DNA from: Sipunculus nudus
Lineage: Eukaryota; Annelida; Sipuncula; Golfingiida; Sipunculidae
DNA: 64,000 nt
Direction: 5' to 3'
Assembly: GCA_026874595.1 (NCBI GenBank)
Contig: CM049314.1
Span: 730,318 to 794,317, forward strand
Shown: positions 27,401 to 42,079 of the stretch, one piece after another
How positions within the stretch are numbered: position 1 is the first letter of the stretch
Layout of the letters: each line of letters begins with the position of its first letter
Translations under genes and position numbers: made by a program
The notes under the pieces: model-generated
The model's database searches: none
What the model saw: the letters and a program-made list of their open reading frames with translations, nothing else
What the model was told of the DNA's origin: nothing

Positions 27401-28640
27401 TCTGATGGCAAATGGTTAGATAATCTAATGGCAAATTGTAAGTGACTCTAAAGGCAAATGGTCAAGAAGTCTAATGGCAAATGGTCAGAGAATCTAATTG
27501 CAAATAGGCACGAAGTCTAATAGCAAACGGTCAGTGGATCTAATGGCGAATGACCGCTATGTATTATTGCAAATGGTCAGAGAATCTAATGGGAAATGGT
27601 CAGAGACTCTAATGGCAAATGGTCAAGAAGTCTAATGGCAAATGGTCAGTGACTCTAATAGCAAAATGTCAAGAAGTCTAATGGCATATGGTCAGTGGAT
27701 CTAATGGCGAATGGCTGCTATGTCTAATGGCAAATGGTCAGATAATCTAATGGCAAATGGTCAGTGACTCTAATGGCAAATGGTCAAGAAGTCTAATGGC
27801 AAATGGTCAGTGGATCTAATGGCGAATGGCTGCTATGTCTAATGGCAAATGGTCAGATGATCTAATGGCAAATTGTCAGTGACTCTAATGGCAAATGGTC
27901 AAGAAGTCAAATGGCAAATGGTCAGTGGATCTAATCTGCGAATGACTGATATGTCTAATCGCAAATGGTCAGATAATCTAATGGCAAATGGTCAGTGAAT
28001 CTAATGGCAAATGGTCAAGAAGTCAAATGGCAAATGGTCAGCGACTCTAATCGCAAATGGTCAGTAAATCTAATGGCAAATGATCACCATATCTAATGGC
28101 AAATGGCCGATATGTCTTATGGCAAATGAGCAATAAATCTAATGGCAAATAATCACCATATCTAATTGCAAATAGTCAGTGGATCTAATGGCAAACGGTC
28201 AGAGAATCTAATTGCAAATAGGCACGAAGTCTAATAGCAAAGGGTCAGTGGATCTAATGGCGAATGACCGCTACGTATTATTGCAAATGGTCAGAGAATC
28301 TAATGGCAAATGGTCAGTGACTCTATTGGCAAATGGTCAAGAAGTCTAATGGCATATGGTCAGTGGATCTAATGGCGAATGGCTGCTATGTCTAATGGCA
28401 AATGGTCAGATAATCTAATGGCAAATGGTCAGTGACTCTAATGGCAAATGGTCAAGAAGTCTAATGGCAAATGGTCAGTGGATCTAATCTGCGAATGACT
28501 GATATGTCTAATCGCAAATGGTCAGATAATCTAATGGCAAATGGTCAGTGACTCTAATGGCAAATGGTCAATAGGTCTAATGGCAGATGGTCAGTGGATC
28601 TAATGGCGAATGGCTGCTATGTCTTATGGCAAATGGCCAG

Positions 28641-30980
28641 TAAAAGTAATGGCAAATGGTCACCATGTCTAATGACAAATGAAGACTGGATCTAATGGCG
28701 AAATGCCGCTATGTCTAATGGCAAAGGGTCAGTGACTCTAATGGCAAATGGTCAAGAAGTCGAATGGCAAATGGTCAGTGGATCGAATGGCAAATGGCTG
28801 ATATGTCTAATGGCAAATGGTCACCATATCTAATGGCAAATGGTCAGTGACTCTAATGACAAATGGTCAAGAAGGCTAATGGAAAATGGTCAGTGACTCT
28901 AATGGCAAATGGTCAAGAAGTCTAATGGCAAATGGTCAGTGGATCTAATGGCCAATGGCCGCTATGTCTTATGGCAAATGGCCAGTAAAAGTAATGGCAA
29001 ATGGTCACCATGTCTAATGACAAATGAAGACTGGATCTAATGGCGAAATGCCGCTATGTCTAATGGCAAAGGGTCAGTGACTCTAATGGCAAATGGTCAA
29101 GAAGTCGAATGGCAAATGGTCAGTGGATCGAATGGCAAATGGCTGATATGTCTAATGGCAAATGGTCACCATATCTAATGGCAAATGGTCAGTGACTCTA
29201 ATGACAAATGGTCAAGAAGTCTAATGGAAAATGGTCAGTGACTCTAATGGCAAATGGTCAAGAAGTCTAATGGCAAATGGTCAGTGGATCGAATGGCCAA
29301 TGGCCGCTATGTCTTATGGCAAATGGCCAGTAAAACTAATGGCGAATGGTCACCATGTCTAATGGCAAATGGACACTGAATCTAATGGCGAAATGCCGCT
29401 ATGTCTTATGACAAATGGTCAGTGACTCTAATGGCAAATGGTCAATAGGTCTAATGGCAGATGGTCAGTGGATCTAATGGCGAATGGCCACTATGTCTTA
29501 TGGCAAATGGCCAGTAAAAGTAATGGCAAATGGTCACCATGTCTAATGACAAATGAAGACTGGATCTAATGGTGAAATGCCGCTATGTCTAATGGCAAAT
29601 GGTCAGTGACTTTAATGACAAATGGTCAAGAAGTCTAATGGCAAATGGTCAGTGACTCTAATGGCAAATGGTCAAGAAGTCCAATGGCAAATGGTCAGTG
29701 GATCTAATGGCCAATGGCCGCTATGTCTTATGGCAAATGGCCAGTAAAACTAATGGCAAATGGTCACCATGTCTAATGGCAAATGGACACAGAATCTAAT
29801 GGCAAAATGCCGCTATGTCTTATGACAAATGGTCAGTGACTCTAATGGCAAATGGTCAATAGGTCTAATGGCAGATGGTCAGTGGATCTAATGGCGAATG
29901 GCTGCTATGTCTTATGGCAAATGGCCAGTAAAAGTAATGGGAAATGGTCACCATGTCTAATGACAAATGAAGACTGGATCTAATGGCGAAATGCCGCTAT
30001 GTCTAATGGCAAAGGGTCAGTGACTCTAATGGCAAATGGTCAAGAAGTCGAATGGCAAATGGTCAGTGGATCGAATGGCAAATGGCTGATATGTCTAACG
30101 GCAAATGGTCACCATATCTAATGGCAAATGGTCAGTGACTCTAATGACAAATGGTCAAGAAGTCTAATGGAAAATGGTCAGTGACTCTAATGGCAAATGG
30201 TCAAGAAGTCTAATGGCAAATGGTCAGTGGATCTAATGGCCAATGGCCGCTATGTCTTATGGCAAATGGCCAGTAAAACTAATGGCGAATGGTCACCATG
30301 TCTAATGGCAAACGGACACTGAATCTAATGGCGAAATGCCGCTATGTCTTATGACAAATGGTCAGTGACTCTAATGGCAAATGGTCAATAGGTCTAATGG
30401 CAGATGGTCAGTGGATCTAATGGCGAATGGCCACTATGTCTTATGGCAAATGGCCAGTAAAAGTAATGGCAAATGGTCACCATGTCTAATGACAAATGAA
30501 GACTGGATCTAATGGTGAAATGCCGCTATGTCTAATGGTAAAGGGTCAGTGACTCTAATGGCAAATGGTCAAGAAGTCGAATGGCAAATGGTCAGTGGAT
30601 CGAATGACAAATGGCTGCTATGTCTAATGGCAAATGGTCACCATATCTAATGGCAAATGGTCAGTGACTCTAATGACAAATGGTCAAGAAGTCTAATGGC
30701 AAATGGTCAGTGGATCTAATGGCGAATGGCCGCTATTCTTATGGCAAATGGCTAGTAAAATTAATGGCAAATGGTCACCATGTCTAATGGCAAATGGACA
30801 CTGAATCTTATGGCGAAATGCCGCTATGTCTAATGACAAATGGTCAGTGACTCTAATGGCAAATGGTCAAGAAGTCTAATGGCAAATGGTCAGTGACTCT
30901 AATGGCAAATGGTCAATAGGTCTAATGGCAGATGGTCAGTGGATCTAATGGCGAATGGCCGCTATGTCTTATGGCAAATG
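28641..30980 (+). repeat. Higher-order repeat of 529 bp (23 x 23-bp units) and deletion variants
   Basis: The marker TAAAAGTAATGGCAAATGG occurs at 28641, 28986, 29515, 29929 and 30458. Spacings are 345, 529, 414 and 529 bp, that is exactly 15, 23, 18 and 23 units. The 23-unit form carries a fixed order of tails, and the shorter forms lack whole units. Confidence 0.85.
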
Positions 30981-32450
30981 GCCAGTAAAACTAATGGCAA
31001 ATGGTCACCATGTCTAATGGCAAATAGACACTGAATCTAATGGCGAAATGCCGCTATGTCTAATGACAAATGGTCAGTGATTCTAATGGTAAATGGTCAA
31101 TAGGTCTAATGGCAGATGGTCAGTGGATCTAATGGCGAATGGCCGCTATGTCTCATGGCAAATGGCCAGTAAAAGTAATGGCAAATGGTCACCATGTCTA
31201 ATGACAAATGAAGACTGGATCTAATGGCGAAATGCCGCTATGTCTAATGGCAAATGGTCAGTGACTCTAATGGCAAATGGTCAAGAAGTCGAATGGCAAA
31301 TGGTCAGTGGATCGGATGGCGAATGGCTGCTATGTCTAATGGCAAATGGTCACCATATCTAATGGTAAATGGTCAGTGACTCTAATAGCAAATGGTCAAG
31401 AAGTCTAATGGCAAATGGTCAGTGATCCTAATGGCAAATGGTCAAGAAGTCTAATGGCAAATGGTCAGTGGATCTAATGGCGAATGGCCGCTATTCTTAT
31501 GGCAAATGGCTAGTAAAATTAATGGCAAATGGTCACCATGTCTAATGGCAAATGGACACTGAATCTTATGGCGAAATGCCGCTATGTCTAATGACAAATG
31601 GTCAGTGACTCTAATGGCAAATGGTCAAGAAGTCTAATGGCAAATGGTCAGTGACTCTAATGGCAAATGGTCAAGAAGTCTAATGGCAAATGGTCAGTGG
31701 ATCTAATGGCGAATGGCCGCTATGTTTATGGCAAATGGCCAGTAAAACTAATGGCAAATGGTCACCATGTCTAATGGCAAATGGACACTGAATCTAATGG
31801 CGAAATGCCGCTATGTCTAATGACAAATGGTCAGTGACTCTAATGGTAAATGGTCAATAGGTCTAATGGCAGATGGTCAGTGGATCTAATGGCGAATGGC
31901 CGCTATGTCTCATGGCAAATGGCCAGTAAAAGTAATGGCAAATGGTCACCATGTCTAATGACAAATGAAGACTGGATCTAATGGCGAAATGCCGCTATGT
32001 CTAATGGCAAATTGTCAGTGACTCTAATGGCAAATGGTCAAGAAGTCGAATGGCAAATGGTCAGTGGATCGGATGGCGAATGGCTGCTATGTCTAATGGC
32101 AAATGGTCACCATATCTAATGGCAAATGGTCAGTGACTCTAATAGCAAATGGTCAAGAAGTCTAATGGCAAATGGTCAGTGATCCTAATGGCAAATGGTC
32201 AAGAAGTCTAATGGCAAATGGTCAGTGGATCTAATGGCGAATGGCCGCTATTCTTATGGCAAATGGCTAGTAAAATTAATGGCAAATGGTCACCATGTCT
32301 AATGGCAAATGGACACTGAATCTTATGGCGAAATGCCGCTATGTCTAATGACAAATGGTCAGTGACTCTAATGGCAAATGGTCAATAGGTCTAATGGCAG
32401 ATGGTCAGTGGATCTAATGGCGAATGGCTGCTATGTCTTATGGCAAATGG

Positions 32451-35400
32451 CCAGTACAAGTAATGGCAAATGGTCACCATGTCTAATGACAAATGAAGAC
32501 TGGATCTAATGGCGAAATGCCGCTATGTCTAATGGCAAATGGTCAGTGACTCTAATGGCAAATGGTCAAGAAGTCGAATGGCAAATGGTCAGTGGATCGG
32601 ATGGCAAATGGGTGCTATGTCTAATGGCAAATGGTCACCATATCTAATGGCAAATGGTCAGTGACTCTAATGACAAATGGTCAAGAAGTCTAATGGCAAA
32701 TGGTCAGTGACTCTAATGGCAAATGGTCAAGAGGTCCAATGGCAAATGGTCAGTGACTCTATTGGCAAATGGTCAAGAAGTCTAATGGCAAATGGTCAGT
32801 GGATCTATTGGTGAATGGCTGCTATGTCTAATGGCAAATGGTCAGTGACTCTAATGGCAAATGGTCAAGAAGTCTAATGGCAAATGGTCAGTGGATCGGA
32901 TGGCGAATGGCTGGTATGTCTAATGGCAAATGGTCACCATATCTAATGGCAAATGGTCAGTGACTCTAATGGCAAATGGTCAAGAAGTCTAATGGCAAAT
33001 GGTCAGTGGATCTAATGGTCAATGGCCGCTATTCTTATGGCAAATGGCTAGTAAAACTAATGGCAAATGGTCACCATGTCTAATGGCAAATGGACACTGA
33101 ATCTAATGGCAAAATGCCGCTATGTCTTATGACAAATGGTCAGTGACTCTAATGGCAAATGGTCAATAGGTCTAATGGCAGATGGTCAGTGGATCTAATG
33201 GCGAATGGCTGCTATGTCTTATGGCAAATGGCCAGTAAAAGTAATGGCAAATGGTCAACATGTCTAATGACAAATGAAGACTGGATCTAATGGCGAAATG
33301 CCGCTATGTCTAATGGCAAAGGGTCAGTGACTCTAATGGCAAATGGTCAAGAAGTCGAATGGCAAATGGTCAGTGGATCGAATGGCAAATGGCTGCTATG
33401 TCTAATGGCAAATGGTCACCATATCTAATGGCAAATGGTCAGTGACTCTAATGACAAATGGTCAAGAAGTCTAATGGCAAATGGTCAGTGACTCTAATGG
33501 CAAATGGTCAAAAGGTCCAATGGCAAATGGTCAGTGACTCTAATGGGAAATGGTCAAGAAGTCGAATGGCAAATGGTCAGTGGATCGAATGGCAAATGGC
33601 TGCCATGTCTAATGGCAAATGGTCACCATATCTAATGGCAAATGGTCAGTGACTCTAATGACAAATGGTCAAGAAGTCTAATGGCAAATGGTCAGTGACT
33701 CTAATGGCAAATGGTCAAGAAGTCTAATGGCAAATGGTCAGTGGATCTAATGGCCAATGGCCGCTATGTCTTATGGCAAATGGCCAGTAAAACTAATGGC
33801 GAATGGTCACCATGTCTAATGGCAAATGGACACTGAATCTAATGGCGAAATGCCGCTATGTCTTATGACAAATGGTCAGTGACTCTAATGGCAAATGGTC
33901 AATAGGTCTAATGGCAGATGGTCAGTGGATCTAATGGCGAATGGCTGCTATGTCTTATGGCAAATGGCCAGTACAAGTAATGGCAAATGGTCACCATGTC
34001 TAATGACAAATGAAGACTGGATCTAATGGCGAAATGCCGCTATGTCTAATGGCAAATGGTCAGTGACTCTAATGGCAAATGGTCAAGAAGTCGAATGGCA
34101 AATGGTCAGTGGATCGGATGGCAAATGGGTGCTATGTCTAATGGCAAATGGTCACCATATCTAATGGCAAATGGTCAGTGACTCTAATGACAAATGGTCA
34201 AGAAGTCTAATGGCAAATGGTCAGTGACTCTAATGGCAAATGGTCAAGAGGTCCAATGGCAAATGGTCAGTGACTCTATTGGCAAATGGTCAAGAAGTCT
34301 AATGGCAAATGGTCAGTGGATCTATTGGTGAATGGCTGCTATGTCTAATGGCAAATGGTCAGTGACTCTAATGGCAAATGGTCAAGAAGTCTAATGGCAA
34401 ATGGTCAGTGGATCGGATGGCGAATGGCTGGTATGTCTAATGGCAAATGGTCACCATATCTAATGGCAAATGGTCAGTGACTCTAATGGCAAATGGTCAA
34501 GAAGTCTAATGGCAAATGGTCAGTGGATCTAATGGTCAATGGCCGCTATTCTTATGGCAAATGGCTAGTAAAACTAATGGCAAATGGTCACTATGTCCAA
34601 TGGCAAATGGGCACTGAATCTAATGGTAAATGGTCAGAGAATCTATTCGCAAATAGGCACGAAGTCTAGTGGCAAACGGTCAGTGGATCTAATGGCGAAT
34701 GGCCGCTATGTCTTATGGCAAATGGGCAATTAATCTAATGGCAAATGGTCAAGAAGTCTAATGGCAAATAGTCAAGAAGTGTAATGGCTAATGGTCAGTG
34801 ACTCTAATGGCGAATGACTGATATGTCTAATGGGAAATGGTCAGATAATCTAATGGTAAATGGTCAGTGACTCTAATGGCAAATGGTCAAGAAGTCTAAT
34901 GGCAAATGGTCAGTGGATCTAATGGCGAATGGCCGCTATGTCTTATGGCAAATGGGCAATAAATCTAATGGCAAATGGTCAAGAAGTCTAATGGCAAATA
35001 GTCAAGAAGTCTAATGGCAAATGGTCAGTGGATCTAATCTGCGAATGGCTGATATGTCTAATCGCAAATGGCCAGATAATCTAATATCAAATGGTCAGTG
35101 ACTCTAATGGCAAATGGTCAAGAAGTCAAATGGCAAATGGTCAGCGACTCTAATCGCAAATGGTCAGTAAATCTAATGGCAAATGATCACCATATCTAAT
35201 GGCAAATGGCCGATATGTCTTATGGCAAATGGCAAATAAATCTAATGGCAAATGATCACCATATCTAATTGCAAATAGTCACTTGATCTAATGGCAAATG
35301 GTCAGAGAATCTAATCGCAAATAGGCACGAAGTCTAATGGCAAACAGTAAGTGGATCTAATGGCGAATGGCCGCTATGTATTATGGCAAATGGTCAGAGA

Positions 35401-35700
35401 ATCTAATGGCAAATGGTCAGTGACTCTAATGGCAAATGGTCAAGAAGTCTAATGGCAAATGGTCAGTGACTCTAACGGAAATGATCAGGAAGACTAATGG
35501 CAAAGGGTCAGTTGATCTTATGGCGAATGGCCGCTATGTCTTATGGCAAATGGCCAGTAAAACTAATGGCAAATGGTCATTGACTCTAATGGCAAATGGT
35601 CAAGAAGTCTAATGGCAAATGGTCAGTGACTCGAATGGAAATGGTCAAGAAGTCTAATGGCAAATGGTCAGTGGATCTAAAGGCAAATGGTCAATAGGTC
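32451..35700 (+). repeat. Block duplicated at 42080-45329 (9,629-bp offset), left copy
   Basis: Five private markers share one offset of 9,629 bp: CCAGTACAAG at 32451/42080 and at 33968/43597, the AAAAGGTCCAATGG region at 33458/43087, CTATGTCCAA at 34591/44220, and TGGATCTAAAGGC at 35672/45301. Beyond this, CTAATCGCAAATGG lies at 36251 and 46202 (offset 9,951). The extra 322 bp equals 14 whole units gained in the right copy or lost from the left. Confidence 0.85.
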
Positions 35701-38700
35701 TAATGGCAGATGGTCAGTGGATCTAATGGCGAATGGCCGCTATGTCTTATGGCAAATGGCCAGTAAAACTAATGGCAAATGGTTACCATGTCTAATGGCA
35801 AATAGACACTGAATCTAATGGCGAAATGCCGCTATGTCTAATGACAAATGGTCAGTGACTCTAATGGCAAATGGTCAGTGATCCTAATGGCAAATGGTCA
35901 AGAAGTCTAATGGCAAATGGTCAGTGGATCTAATGGCGAATGGCCGCTATTCTTATGGCAAATGGCTAGTAAAATTAATGGCAAATGGACACCATGTCTA
36001 ATGGCAAATGGACACTGAATCTTATGGCGAAATGCCGCTATGTCTAATGACAAATGGTCAGTGACTCTAATGGCAAATGGTCAAGAAGTCTAATGGGAAA
36101 TGGTCAGTGGATCTAATGGCGAATGGCCGCTATGTCTTATGGCAAATGGCCAGTAAAACTAATGGCAAATGTTCACCATGTCTAATGACAAATGGACACT
36201 GAATCTAATGGCGAAATGCCGCTATGTCTAATGACAAATGGTCAGTGACTCTAATCGCAAATGGTCAATAGGTCTAATGGCAGATGGTCAGTGGATCTAA
36301 TGGCGAATGGCCGCTATGTCTTATGGCAAATGGTCAGTAAAAGTAATGGAAAATGGTCACCATGTCTTATGACAAATGAAGACTGGATCTAATGGCGAAA
36401 TGCCGCTATGTCTAATGGTAAAGGGTCAGTGACTCTAATGGCAAATGGTCAAGAAGTCGAATGGCAAATGGTCAGTGGATCGAATGGCAAATGGCTGCTA
36501 TGTCTAATGGCAAATGGTCACCATATCTAATGGCAAATGGTCAGTGACTCTAATGACAAATGGTCAAGAAGTCTAATGGCAAATGGTCAGTGACTCTAAT
36601 GGCAAATGGTCAAGAAGTCTAATGGCAAATGGTCAGTGGATCTAATGGCCAATGGCCGCTATGTCTTATGGCAAATGGCCAGTAAAACTAATGGCGAATG
36701 GTCACCATGTCTAATGGCAAATGGACACTGAATCTAATGGCGAAATGCCGCTATGTCTTATGACAAATGGTCAGTGACTCTAATGGCAAATGGTCAATAG
36801 GTCTAATGGCAGATGGTCAGTGGATCTAATGGCGAATGGCCACTATGTCTTATGGCAAATGGCCAGTAAAAGTAATGGCAAATGGTCACCATGTCTAATG
36901 ACAAATGAAGACTGGATCTAATGGTGAAATGCCGCTATGTCTAATGGTAAAGGGTCAGTGACTCTAATGGCAAATGGTCAAGAAGTCGAATGGCAAATGG
37001 TCAGTGGATCGAATGGCAAATGGCTGCTATGTCTAATGGCAAATGGTCACCATATCTAATGGCAAATGGTCAGTGACTCTAATGAGAAATGGTCAAGAAG
37101 TCTAATGGCAAATGGTCAGTGACTCTAATGGCAAATGGTCAAAAGGTCCAATGGCAAATGGTCAGTGACTCTAATGGGAAATGGTCAAGAAGTCGAATGG
37201 CAAATGGTCAGTGGATCGAATGGCAAATGGCTGCTATGTCTAATGGCAAATGGTCACCATATCTAATGGCAAATGGTCAGTGACTCTAATGACAAATGGT
37301 CAAGAAGTCGAATGGCAAATGGTCAGTGGATCGAATGGCAAATGGCTGCTATGTCTAATGGCAAATGGTCACCATATCTAATGGCAAATGGTCAGTGACT
37401 CTAATGACAAATGGTCAAGAAGTCTAATGGCAAATGGTCAGTGACTCTAATGGCAAATGGTCAAGAAGTCTAATGGCAAATGGTCAGTGGATCTAATGGC
37501 CAATGGCCGCTATGTCTTATGGCAAATGGCCAGTAAAACTAATGGCGAATGGTCACCATGTCTAATGGCAAATGGACACTGAATCTAATGGCGAAATGCC
37601 GCTATGTCTTATGACAAATGGTCAGTGACTCTAATGGCAAATGGTCAATAGGTCTAATGGCAGATGGTCAGTGGATCTAATGGCGAATGGCTGCTATGTC
37701 TTATGACAAATGGCCAGTACAAGTAATGGCAAATGGTCACCATGTCTAATGACAAATGAAGACTGGATCTAATGGCGAAATGCCGCTATGTCTAATGGCA
37801 AATGGTCAGTGACCCTAATGGCAAATGGACAAGAAGTCGAATGGCAAATGGTCAGTGGATCGGATGGCAAATGGGTGCTATGTTTAATGGCAAATGGTCA
37901 CCATATCTAATGGCAAATGGTCAGTGACTCTAATGACAAATGGTCAAGAAGTCTAATGGCAAATGGTCAGTGACTCTAATGGCAAATGGTCAAGAGGTCC
38001 AATGGCAAATGGTCAGTGACTCTATTGGCAAATGGTCAAGAAGTCTAATGGCAAATGGTCAGTGGATCTATTGGTGAATGGCTGCTATGTCTAATGGCAA
38101 ATGGTCAGTGACTCTAATGGCAAATGGTCAAGAAGTCTAATGGCAAATGGTCAGTGGATCGGATGGCGAATGGCTGGTATGTCTAATGGCAAATGGTCAC
38201 CATATCTAATGGCAAATGGTCAGTGACTCTAATGGCAAATGGTCAAGAAGTCTAATTGCAAATGGTCAGTGGATCTAATGGCCAATGGCCGCTATTCTTA
38301 TGGCAAATGGCCAGTAAAACTAATGGCAAATGGTCACTATGTCCAATGGCAAATGGGCACTGAATCTAATGGTAAATGGTCAGAGAATCTATTCGCAAAT
38401 AGGCACGAAGTCTAGTGGCAAACGGTCAGTGGATCTAATGGCGAATGGCCGCTATGTCTTATGGCAAATGGGCAATAAATCTAATGGCAAATGGTCAAGA
38501 AGTCTAATGGCAAATAGTCAAGAAGTGTAATGGCTAATGGTCAGTGACTCTAATGGCGAATGACTGATATGTCTAATGGGAAATGATCAGATAATCTAAT
38601 GGTAAATGGTCAGTGACTCTAATGGCAAATGGTCAAGAAGTCTAATGGCAAATGGTCAGTGGATCTAATGGCGAATGGCCGCTATGTCTTATGGCAAATG

Positions 38701-41700
38701 GGCAATAAATCTAATGGCAAATGGTCAAGAAGTCTAATGGCAAATAGTCAAGAAGTCTAATGGCAAATGGTCAGTGGATCTAATCTGCGAATGGCTGATA
38801 TGTCTAATCGCAAATGGCCAGATAATCTAATATCAAATGGTCAGTGACTCTAATGGCAAATGGTCAAGAAGTCAAATGGCAAATGGTCAGCGACTCTAAT
38901 CGCAAATGGTCAGTAAATCTAATGGCAAATGATCACCATATCTAATGGCAAATGGCCGATATGTCTTATGGCAAATGGCAAATAAATCTAATGGCAAATG
39001 ATCACCATATCTAATTGCAAATAGTCACTTGATCTAATGGCAAATGGTCAGAGAATCTAATCGCAAATATGCACGAAGTCTAATGGCAAATGGTAAGTGG
39101 ATCTAATGGCGAATGGCCGCTATGTATTATAGCAAATGGTCAGAGAATCTAATAGCAAATGGTCAGTGACTCTAATGGCAAATGGTCAAGAAGTCTAATG
39201 GCAAATGGTCAGTGACTCTAATGGAAATGATCAGGAAGACTAATGGCAAAGGGTCAGTTGATCTTATGGCGAATGGCCGCTATGTCTTATGGCAAATGGC
39301 CAGTAAAACTAATGGCAAATGGTCATTGACTCCTAATGGCAAATGGTCAAGAAGTCTAATGGCAAATGGTCAGTGACTCGAATGGAAATGGTCAAGAAGT
39401 CTAATGGCAAATGGTCAGTGGATCTAAAGGCAAATGGTCAATAGGTCTAATGGCAGATGGTCAGTGGATCTAATGGCGAATGGCCGCTATGTCTTATGGC
39501 AAATGGCCAGTAAAACTAATGGCAAATGGTTACCATGTCTAATGGCAAATAGACACTGAATCTAATGGCGAAATGCCGCTGTCTAATGACAAATGGTCAG
39601 TGACTCTAATGGCAAATGGTCAATAGGTCTAATGGCAGATGGTCAGTGGATCTAATGGCGAATGGCCGCTATGTCTTATGGCAAATGGCCAGTAAAAGTA
39701 ATGGGAAATGGTCACCATGTCTAATGACAAATGAAGACTGGATCTAATGGCGAAATGCCGCTATGTCTAATGGCAAAGGGTCAGTGACTCTAATGGCAAA
39801 TGGTCAAGAAGTCGAATGGCAAATGGTCAGTGGATCGGATGGCGAATGGCTGCTATGTCTAATGGCAAATGGTCACCATATCTAATGGTAAATGGTCAGT
39901 GACTCTAATCACAAATGGTCAAGAAGTCTAATGGCAAATGGTCAGTGATCCTAATGGCAAATGGTCAAGAAGTCTAATGGCAAATGGTCAGTGGATCTAA
40001 TGGCGAATGGCCGCTATTCTTATGGCAAATGGCTAGTAAAATTAATGGCAAATGGACACCATGTCTAATGGCAAATGGACACTGAATCTTATGGCGAAAT
40101 GCCGCTATGTCTAATGACAAATGGTCAGTGACTCTAATGGCAAATGGTCAAGAAGTCTAATGGGAAATGGTCAGTGGATCTAATGGCGAATGGCCGCTAT
40201 GTCTTATGGCAAATGGCCAGTAAAACTAATGGCAAATGTTCACCATGTCTAATGACAAATGGACACTGAATCTAATGGCAAAATGCCGCTATGTCTTATG
40301 ACAAATGGTCAGTGACTCTAATGGCAAATGGTCAATAGGTCTAATGGCAGATGGTCAGTGGATCTAATGGCGAATGGCTGCTATGTCTTATGGCAAATGG
40401 CCAGTAAAAGTAATGGCAAATGGTCACCATGTCTAATGACAAATGAAGACTGGATCTAATGGCGAAATGCCGCTATGTCTAATGGCAAAGGGTCAGTGAC
40501 TCTAATGGCAAATGGTCAAGAAGTCGAATGGCAAATGGTCAGTGGATCGAATGGCAAATGGCTGATATGTCTAATGGCAAATGGTCACCATATCTAATGG
40601 CAAATGGTCAGTGACTCTAATGACAAATGGTCAAGAAGTCTAATGTAAAATGGTCAGTGACTCTAATGGCAAATGGTCAAGAAGTCTAATGGCAAATGGT
40701 CAGTGGATCTAATGGCCAATGGCCGCTATGTCTTATGGCTAATGGCCAGTTAACCTTATGGCGAATGGTCACCATGTCTAATGGCAAATGGACACTGAAT
40801 CTAATGGCGAAATGCCGCTATGTCTTATGACAAATGGTCAGTGACTCTAATGGCAAATGGTCAATAGGTCTAATGGCAGATGGTCAGTGGATCTAATGGC
40901 GAATGGCCACTATGTCTTATGGCAAATGGCCAGTAAAAGTAATGGCAAATGGTCACCATGTCTAATGACAAATGAAGACTGGATCTAATGGTGAAATGCC
41001 GCTATGTCTAATGGCAAATGGTCAGTGACTCTAATGACAAATGGTCAAGAAGTCTAATGGCAAATGGTCAGTGACTCTAATGGCAAATGGTCAAGAAGTC
41101 TAATGGCAAATGGTCAGTGGATATAATGGCCAATGGCCGCTATGTCTTATTGCTAATGGCTAGTAAAACTAATGGCAAATGGTCACCATGTCTAATGGCA
41201 AATGGACACTGAATCTAATGGCAAAATGCCGCTATGTCTTATGACAAATGGTCAGTGACTCTAATGGCAAATGGTCAATAGGTCTAATGGCAGATGGTCA
41301 GTGGATCTAATGGCGAATGGCTGCTATGACTTATGGCAAATGGCCAGTAAAAGTAATGGCAAATGGTCAACATGTCTAATGACAAATGAAGACTGGATCT
41401 AATGGCGAAATGCCGCTATGTCTAATGGCAAATGGTCAGTGACTCTAATGGCAAATGGTCAAGAAGTCGAATGGTATATGGTCAGTGGATCGAATGGCAA
41501 ATGGCTGCTATGTCTAATGGCAAATGGTCACCATATCTAATGGCAAATGGTCAGTGACTCTAATGACAAATGGTCAAGAAGTCTAATGGCAAATGGTCAG
41601 TGACTCTAATGGCAAATGGTCAAAAGGTCCAATGGCAAATGGTCAGTGACTCTAATGGGAAATGGTCAAGAAGTCGAATGGCAAATGGTCAGTGGATCGA

Positions 41701-42079
41701 ATGGCAAATGGCTGCCATGTCTAATGGCAAATGGTCACCATATCTAATGGCAAATGGTCAGTGACTCTAATGACAAATGGTCAAGAAGTCTAATGGCAAA
41801 TGGTCAGTGACTCTAATGGCAAATGGTCAAGAAGTCTAATGGCAAATGGTCAGTGGATCTAATGGCCAATGGCCGCTATGTCTTATGGCAAATGGCCAGT
41901 AAAACTAATGGCGAATGGTCACCATGTCTAATGGCAAATGGACACTGAATCTAATGGCGAAATGCCGCTATGTCTTATGACAAATGGTCAGTGACTCTAA
42001 TGGCAAATGGTCAATAGGTCTAATGGCAGATGGTCAGTGGATCTAATGGCGAATGGCTGCTATGTCTTATGGCAAATGG

